Shown: positions 12,851 through 15,939 of the stretch, piece after piece
Position numbering within the stretch: position 1 is the first letter of the stretch
Layout of the letters: each line of letters opens with the position of its first letter
Source of the DNA: Candidatus Brocadiales bacterium
GTDB taxonomy: Bacteria > Planctomycetota > Brocadiia > Brocadiales > Bathyanammoxibiaceae
Direction: 5' to 3'
Length of the DNA: 15,939 nt
Assembly: GCA_030586765.1 (NCBI GenBank)
Contig: JAUQZZ010000026.1
Span: forward strand, 1-15,939
Notes under the pieces: generated by a model
Seen by the model: only the letters and a program-made list of their open reading frames with translations
Database searches by the model: none
What the model was told of the DNA's origin: nothing
Made by a program: the position numbers and the translations under genes

Positions 12851-14767
12851 TCAATCCCTTTTGAAGGGGTTTGTACTCCTCTCTGCCTCCTTCCAATCCA
12901 GGACGCCATCATCATCGCTATCACCATCGCCACAAGAAAAATGGGCTGGCTTGTGCATCCACTGCTCAAAGAGCCCTTTCTGGTCCTGGGAGTGGGGATG
13001 GCCCACAAAGCCGCTCTCCCCTGGGGGCAAGATGTTTACCATCTTGAACCTGGGTGCGCCCAGCTCCACCATCTGCTCGTATGTCCCATGGCTGTCTATC
13101 TCCTTTGGAAGGCCTTGAAGGTCTTCAAGGCCTATCTTCTCTTTCCTTTCCAAGACGGACAATATCTTCCTCACCCTGTGGTCTCCCACCCAGGGGAGGT
13201 TATCGCCATTATCCCAGGTCTTGGCAGGCTTATTGTTCCAATTGGCCATGTAACCCTCAGGGGGATTTATTACATGGGGAAGCCAATCCATAGGGACAAA
13301 GCCCCTCCACTCCTCAAGCCCTGTTCCTGAGAGGGGAAGCCTGGGGTCTGAACCAGGGGCCAGCAGCCTGTACTTGCCCAGGTGCCAGTAACCTATCTGG
13401 CCCTCTACCCCTGCGTAAAAGAGATTAAAGCTTAGGGGAATCAGCTCTATGGCACGGTAAAAATCCTCCATGTATTTTGCCCTGTTTATCTGGAGAAAGG
13501 CCTCTATGGCCTTTAGCTCCTCCAGCCAGAAGGTTCTCTTGTGGCTGTAGGCCCTACCTCCCTCCATACGAAAGATAGGGCCGTGAAGGCTCCTATAAAA
13601 TCGCTCCCTAACAGGACTACTGCCTTTTACGTGAAAGACCTCCTCCCTGGTCTCTAGCCTGAGCCACTGGCCCAGGTAGCGATATTCCAGAGGGTTTTCG
13701 GGGTTCAGTTCCTCTACGAACACGTCCACATTATCAGAACAGCCACTGGTCAGGGTCCAGGCCACATACTTGTTATAACCTATGAGGACAGCCGGCACCC
13801 CTGGAAAGGTCATCCCTGCTACGTCGAATCCACCACCGTGGAGGTCCACCTCGTAGCCTGGCTGTGGACCCTCTAGGCCCATCTGAGGACATCCAAGAAG
13901 AAGGGCCCTGCCGCTGGCTGACCTCTTTGGAGAGACCACCACTGCATAGCTTCCCAACTTCTTGGGAAGGCCAGAAATACCTTTCGTAGGGCAGACCTTT
14001 AGGTCTGCGTCTTCCGTGTAGGCAGGGCTAAAGCCCTGCCCTACATAACTGGTATCCTTCCTCCCTGAACCCCATTTTAAGGATACCGTCACAGGAGCAC
14101 TAGGGTCATTGAGGGGATACTTTCTTTCAAATCCCTCCCTGCCCAGCTTATTTAGTTCCTCCAGGTTCCCCAGTTCCCCACCGCCAAACTCCCCGAACCT
14201 CCTGCCAGAAGAGACCATCACTGCCAGAGAGTCTGTAATAGACCAGGGTTCTGGCCTTGTGCCCCCTGGGTATAGTTCCCAGTCTGTTCCAAAGGGATTA
14301 TTCTCTTTGTTTTCATTAAGCTCTTCTATCCAGCGGTTTATCCCACTAACATAGGCCCCTAAAAGGGCCTTGGCCTCCCCTCCCAGGGATTTATACTGAT
14401 GCAGGATTTCTTCCTCTGTGTAGGTCTCCCTCCTGGTAGCCATATCTGAAGGGAGTAGGTCAGGGCCGAGAACCTCTGCCAGCCTCCCCCTGGCCTCCCT
14501 ACGGCCCATCTCCAGTTGGGCAAGCCTGTCTTGCGCCACCACATACCCAAAGGCCTCAAAGAGGGATTGAGAACTCTTGGCCCAGATATGGGGTACGCCA
14601 TATTCATCCCTGAATATCAGTACCTCTTCCCCACCTGCCTTCAACCTTGACCAACCATCCTGAGAAAAAGCAGGTGTTGCAATGAAAGAAATTATTAGGA
14701 GTAGCAACAAAGATGTCATAACTAAGTGAACTCTTTGTAGGGTGCGTCTTGACGCACCATCTATCAT
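12851..14767 (-). CDS. Penicillin acylase family (S45) Ntn hydrolase with in-frame REP insertion
   Basis: Exported, self-cleaving amidohydrolase of 638 residues; family members hydrolyse penicillins, acyl-homoserine lactones or other N-acyl compounds. A hydrophobic signal segment (about 17-36, ending PAFSQ) is followed by the alpha chain with the S45 block QDRLAQLEMGRREARGRLAEVLG (80-102). The linker ends at Gly272-Ser273; Ser273 (KLGSYAVVV) is the expected autocatalytic nucleophile, supported by the following SPKRSASGRALLLGCPQMG block. The beta chain has TSGCSDNVDVF and MANWNNKPA, near the expected catalytic Asn. The C-terminus ends in a calcium-binding repeat, DGDSDDDGVLDWKE. Residues 242-261 are encoded by a REP pair. 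Two starts are possible: ATG 14767 (used here; AGGA upstream, overlapping the RAYT stop as ATGA) or ATG 14719, directly before the signal peptide but with a poor ribosome site. Residues 4-10 of the long form come from another REP. The substrate is unknown. Confidence 0.88.
   Translation of the reverse strand: MIDGASRRTLQRVHLVMTSLLLLLIISFIATPAFSQDGWSRLKAGGEEVLIFRDEYGVPHIWAKSSQSLFEAFGYVVAQDRLAQLEMGRREARGRLAEVLGPDLLPSDMATRRETYTEEEILHQYKSLGGEAKALLGAYVSGINRWIEELNENKENNPFGTDWELYPGGTRPEPWSITDSLAVMVSSGRRFGEFGGGELGNLEELNKLGREGFERKYPLNDPSAPVTVSLKWGSGRKDTSYVGQGFSPAYTEDADLKVCPTKGISGLPKKLGSYAVVVSPKRSASGRALLLGCPQMGLEGPQPGYEVDLHGGGFDVAGMTFPGVPAVLIGYNKYVAWTLTSGCSDNVDVFVEELNPENPLEYRYLGQWLRLETREEVFHVKGSSPVRERFYRSLHGPIFRMEGGRAYSHKRTFWLEELKAIEAFLQINRAKYMEDFYRAIELIPLSFNLFYAGVEGQIGYWHLGKYRLLAPGSDPRLPLSGTGLEEWRGFVPMDWLPHVINPPEGYMANWNNKPAKTWDNGDNLPWVGDHRVRKILSVLERKEKIGLEDLQGLPKEIDSHGTYEQMVELGAPRFKMVNILPPGESGFVGHPHSQDQKGLFEQWMHKPAHFSCGDGDSDDDGVLDWKEAERSTNPFKRD
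13986..14044. repeat. Head-to-head REP pair (BIME-like) inside the acylase gene
   Basis: Copy A: GTAG head at 13986, then stem GCAGACCT-TT-AGGTCTGC (13991-14008). Copy B, inverted: stem GGCAGGGCT-AA-AGCCCTGCC (14021-14040), then CTAC (14041-14044). Each has a GTAG head plus a perfect stem of 8-9 bases, the standard form of REP sequences used by RAYT transposases. The pair lies wholly within the acylase reading frame and keeps it open. Confidence 0.85.
14737..14758 (+). repeat. REP palindrome at the 3' side of the RAYT gene, inside the acylase 5' end
   Basis: GTAG head (14737-14740) followed by stem GGTGCGTC-TT-GACGCACC (14741-14758). It matches the REP on the other side of the RAYT gene in inverted orientation, differing only in the loop. 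It overlaps the first codons of the long acylase frame. Confidence 0.85.
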
Positions 14768-15315
14768 TCGTTTCCTACGTCTTCATCTATTGTAATTTCA
14801 CCCCTGGCACCCCAATTATTGTCATAGATGCCACTTTTAACAAAGCTGTGAAAGGTGGAGAATTCCCAGTCCTTTGGCGCCGTCACATAGCCATGTTTTA
14901 CCGGGTTATAGTGGATATAATCGCAATGCCTCTCAAAATCTCTTTCATCTCTAATCAAATGCTCCCAAAACCGCCTCTGCCAAACCACTTTTTCACCCCT
15001 CTTTTTGTGGGATTCATTAATTGCCCTTATTTCATTTTTGAACTTCTTGTACCTTATGGTAAACCTACGTTTTATCAGTTGCCATCGTATTGAGAAATTA
15101 TTATCGTCTCGGGGTAGTGTCCATATACAATGGACGTGGTCTGGTAAAAGGACCCATGCGTCAATAATAAATGGGTATTCTTTGCAAACTTCTTTAATAG
15201 ATATTTTCAGATTTTCCCGATTCTCTCCTGTACACAATATCTTATTCCGATTATATGTCACCACCGTAAAGAAGTAAGTGCCACCCTCAATATATGCACG
15301 ACGGTAATTTGGCAT
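14764..15315 (-). CDS. REP-associated tyrosine transposase (RAYT, Y1/HUH family)
   Basis: Single-strand DNA transposase of the IS200/IS605-related RAYT clan, which handles REP palindromes with a GTAG head. The 183-residue protein starts MPNYRRAYIEGGTYFFTVVTYNR, the family's standard opening. The HUH metal-binding motif is H60-V-H62 in LLPDHVHCIWTLP. The candidate catalytic tyrosine is Tyr133 in DYIHYNPVKHG, also a family signature. Length and motifs look complete. I chose ATG 15315; a GTG at 15342 would extend the frame into the flanking REP stem and is unlikely. No strong ribosome site precedes the ATG, and the REP hairpin lies only 11 bases upstream, so translation may be kept low. The stop overlaps the acylase ATG as ATGA. 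The gene seems more AT-rich by eye than the Nxr and acylase genes, consistent with transfer. Confidence 0.93.
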   Translation of the reverse strand: MPNYRRAYIEGGTYFFTVVTYNRNKILCTGENRENLKISIKEVCKEYPFIIDAWVLLPDHVHCIWTLPRDDNNFSIRWQLIKRRFTIRYKKFKNEIRAINESHKKRGEKVVWQRRFWEHLIRDERDFERHCDYIHYNPVKHGYVTAPKDWEFSTFHSFVKSGIYDNNWGARGEITIDEDVGNE

Positions 15316-15325
15316 TTCTAAAGGT

Positions 15326-15347
15326 GGTGCGTCGAGACGCACCCTAC
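15326..15347 (-). repeat. REP palindrome at the 5' side of the RAYT gene
   Basis: On the minus strand it reads GTAG, then stem GGTGCGTC-TC-GACGCACC. It is the inverted partner of 14737-14758; the only difference is TC for TT in the loop. It ends 11 bases before the RAYT ATG, so the hairpin would sit in the RAYT mRNA leader if transcription starts upstream. Confidence 0.85.
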
Positions 15348-15381
15348 ATCAATATCCTGGCATTGCTTAAGACTGCAGTGG

Positions 15382-15939
15382 CTACGCCCACTCAAAGAGC
15401 TTCACATAGATTGACTTTCGCCCATGTGTACGAAGACTTCTCCCACCATCACTTACTTCGCTCTGATAGAAGCTAACGCCCGACAGAGTCAGCCAGTCCA
15501 AATTCTCTTTGATGTGAACTTTTCCCTTGGACGGGTCATAGAAAACTCTGGCGTGCCATACACCGCCGCCGCTCATTCCACCAAGAGAAGATGGAACACA
15601 ACCAGGATGGGGCGACCGAAAATCAAAGTCAAAATAGTCGTAGCCATCTCTTTCGAAGTAATTTTTGTCAGCCGTGAGATAAACTCGCCCTGCAAGGTGT
15701 TGCTGATGTGCGTTGATATCACTCAGTTCTTCTGGAAAACCAACAACGTACCAAAGGCCTGTTTCTGGAACAGAAATCTCTTTGCGAATCAAATCAGCGT
15801 AATAATTAAGATCAAAAAAGTACTTCATAGCTTTGATTGTGTCTAGTTTTGGGCCGTTGATGTATATAAGACCCATGTCAGGCCCACTTGATTCCGATTC
15901 CCCCTTTGGTGCACCCGTGAACTTCAAACACCATTTTTC
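15382..15939 (-). CDS. C-terminal part of a probable trypsin-like serine peptidase, 5' end outside the window
   Basis: The frame is open from the window edge (15939) to TAG at 15382, about 185 residues. A TTG at 15927 could be read as a start, but sense codons continue upstream of it (EKWC), so the gene is probably longer and cut by the window. The clearest motif is LGGMSGGGVW, resembling the GxSGG active-site serine of chymotrypsin-fold peptidases with Met where trypsin has Asp. It is preceded by FDFDF and followed by a strand pattern ending LSGVSFYQSE and RTHGRKSIYVKL. Similar C-terminal layouts occur in uncharacterised trypsin-like proteins as I recall them. The His and Asp of the triad would lie mostly upstream, so activity cannot be judged. 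The gene ends 35 bases from the REPtron and is in the same orientation. Base composition is AT-richer by eye, like the RAYT gene. Confidence 0.5.
   Translation of the reverse strand, partial: EKWCLKFTGAPKGESESSGPDMGLIYINGPKLDTIKAMKYFFDLNYYADLIRKEISVPETGLWYVVGFPEELSDINAHQQHLAGRVYLTADKNYFERDGYDYFDFDFRSPHPGCVPSSLGGMSGGGVWHARVFYDPSKGKVHIKENLDWLTLSGVSFYQSEVSDGGRSLRTHGRKSIYVKLFEWA

Larger units (their letters stand above)
14737..15347 (-). mobile_element. REPtron: RAYT gene bracketed by inverted REPs
   Basis: The RAYT gene is flanked by two almost identical REP palindromes facing outward (14737-14758 and 15326-15347), giving a unit of about 610 bases with a GTAG at each outer end. This is the arrangement called a REPtron. 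Insertion beside the acylase gene appears to have overwritten its original 5' end. No target duplication can be identified from this copy alone. Confidence 0.75.

Noticed and set aside
15316..15342. GTG start for the RAYT protein inside the REP
   Set aside because: Family members begin MPNYRR, which is at ATG 15315. The extension is only the translated REP stem.
15424..15846. Plus-strand open frame of 140 codons
   Set aside because: It is antisense to the peptidase-like frame, has no clear ribosome site, and the minus-strand frame has a better protein-like pattern. I keep some doubt because the minus-strand gene is itself tentative.
1..15939. CRISPR array, tRNA, rRNA, integrase or phage genes
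   Set aside because: I looked for regularly spaced repeats, tRNA arms and these protein motifs on both strands and saw none. The only repeats are the REPs, the inverted repeats and the duplicated promoter already listed.

Overview
The window looks like a chromosomal segment from a bacterium that uses nitrogen oxides for respiration or lithotrophy. Its left part carries a periplasmic-type nitrite oxidoreductase / nitrate reductase (Nxr) operon closely resembling what I recall of the Nitrospira-anammox clade of type II DMSO-reductase enzymes. Base composition is near 50% GC by eye and codon use is rich in AGG (Arg) and ATA (Ile). A member of Nitrospirota or another uncultivated Nxr-bearing phylum is plausible, but I cannot fix the taxon from this sequence.

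Left region, about 1-10035, all on the minus strand. In transcription order it holds a membrane histidine kinase with a RegB-like GGxxNPF motif, an NtrC-type sigma-54 activator, a 317-base intergenic region, a degenerate receiver protein, a diheme cytochrome c fused to an ethylbenzene-dehydrogenase-type heme b domain (gamma subunit), NxrA with a Tat signal, and NxrB running off the window. The intergenic region has a near-consensus sigma-54 promoter (6615-6630) and, about 200 bases upstream, a large inverted repeat that could be the enhancer. Together these suggest that the kinase senses redox state and the NtrC-type regulator switches on the receiver-gamma-nxrA-nxrB operon with sigma-54.

Middle region, about 10036-12809. 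A divergent intergenic region holds the kinase promoter with an inverted repeat around its -35 box, and a GC-rich inverted-repeat element. A plus-strand metal-response module follows: a MerR-family regulator, a small eight-cysteine thioredoxin-fold protein, an outer-membrane barrel protein and a secreted HMA-type metal-binding protein. Two near-identical MerR-type promoters, each with a 20-base spacer and a palindromic operator, precede the regulator and the cysteine-rich gene. No metal ATPase, MerA or MerT is present.

Right region, about 12851-15939, minus strand. It contains the 3' part of a trypsin-like peptidase gene (tentative), a REP-associated tyrosine transposase (RAYT) bracketed by two matching inverted REP palindromes, and a secreted penicillin-acylase-family Ntn hydrolase. 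One flanking REP lies inside the extreme 5' end of the acylase reading frame. A second, head-to-head REP pair is inserted in frame in the part of the gene that encodes the linker just before the autocatalytic serine. This is the most unusual structural feature of the window. No CRISPR array, rRNA, tRNA or phage genes were seen.
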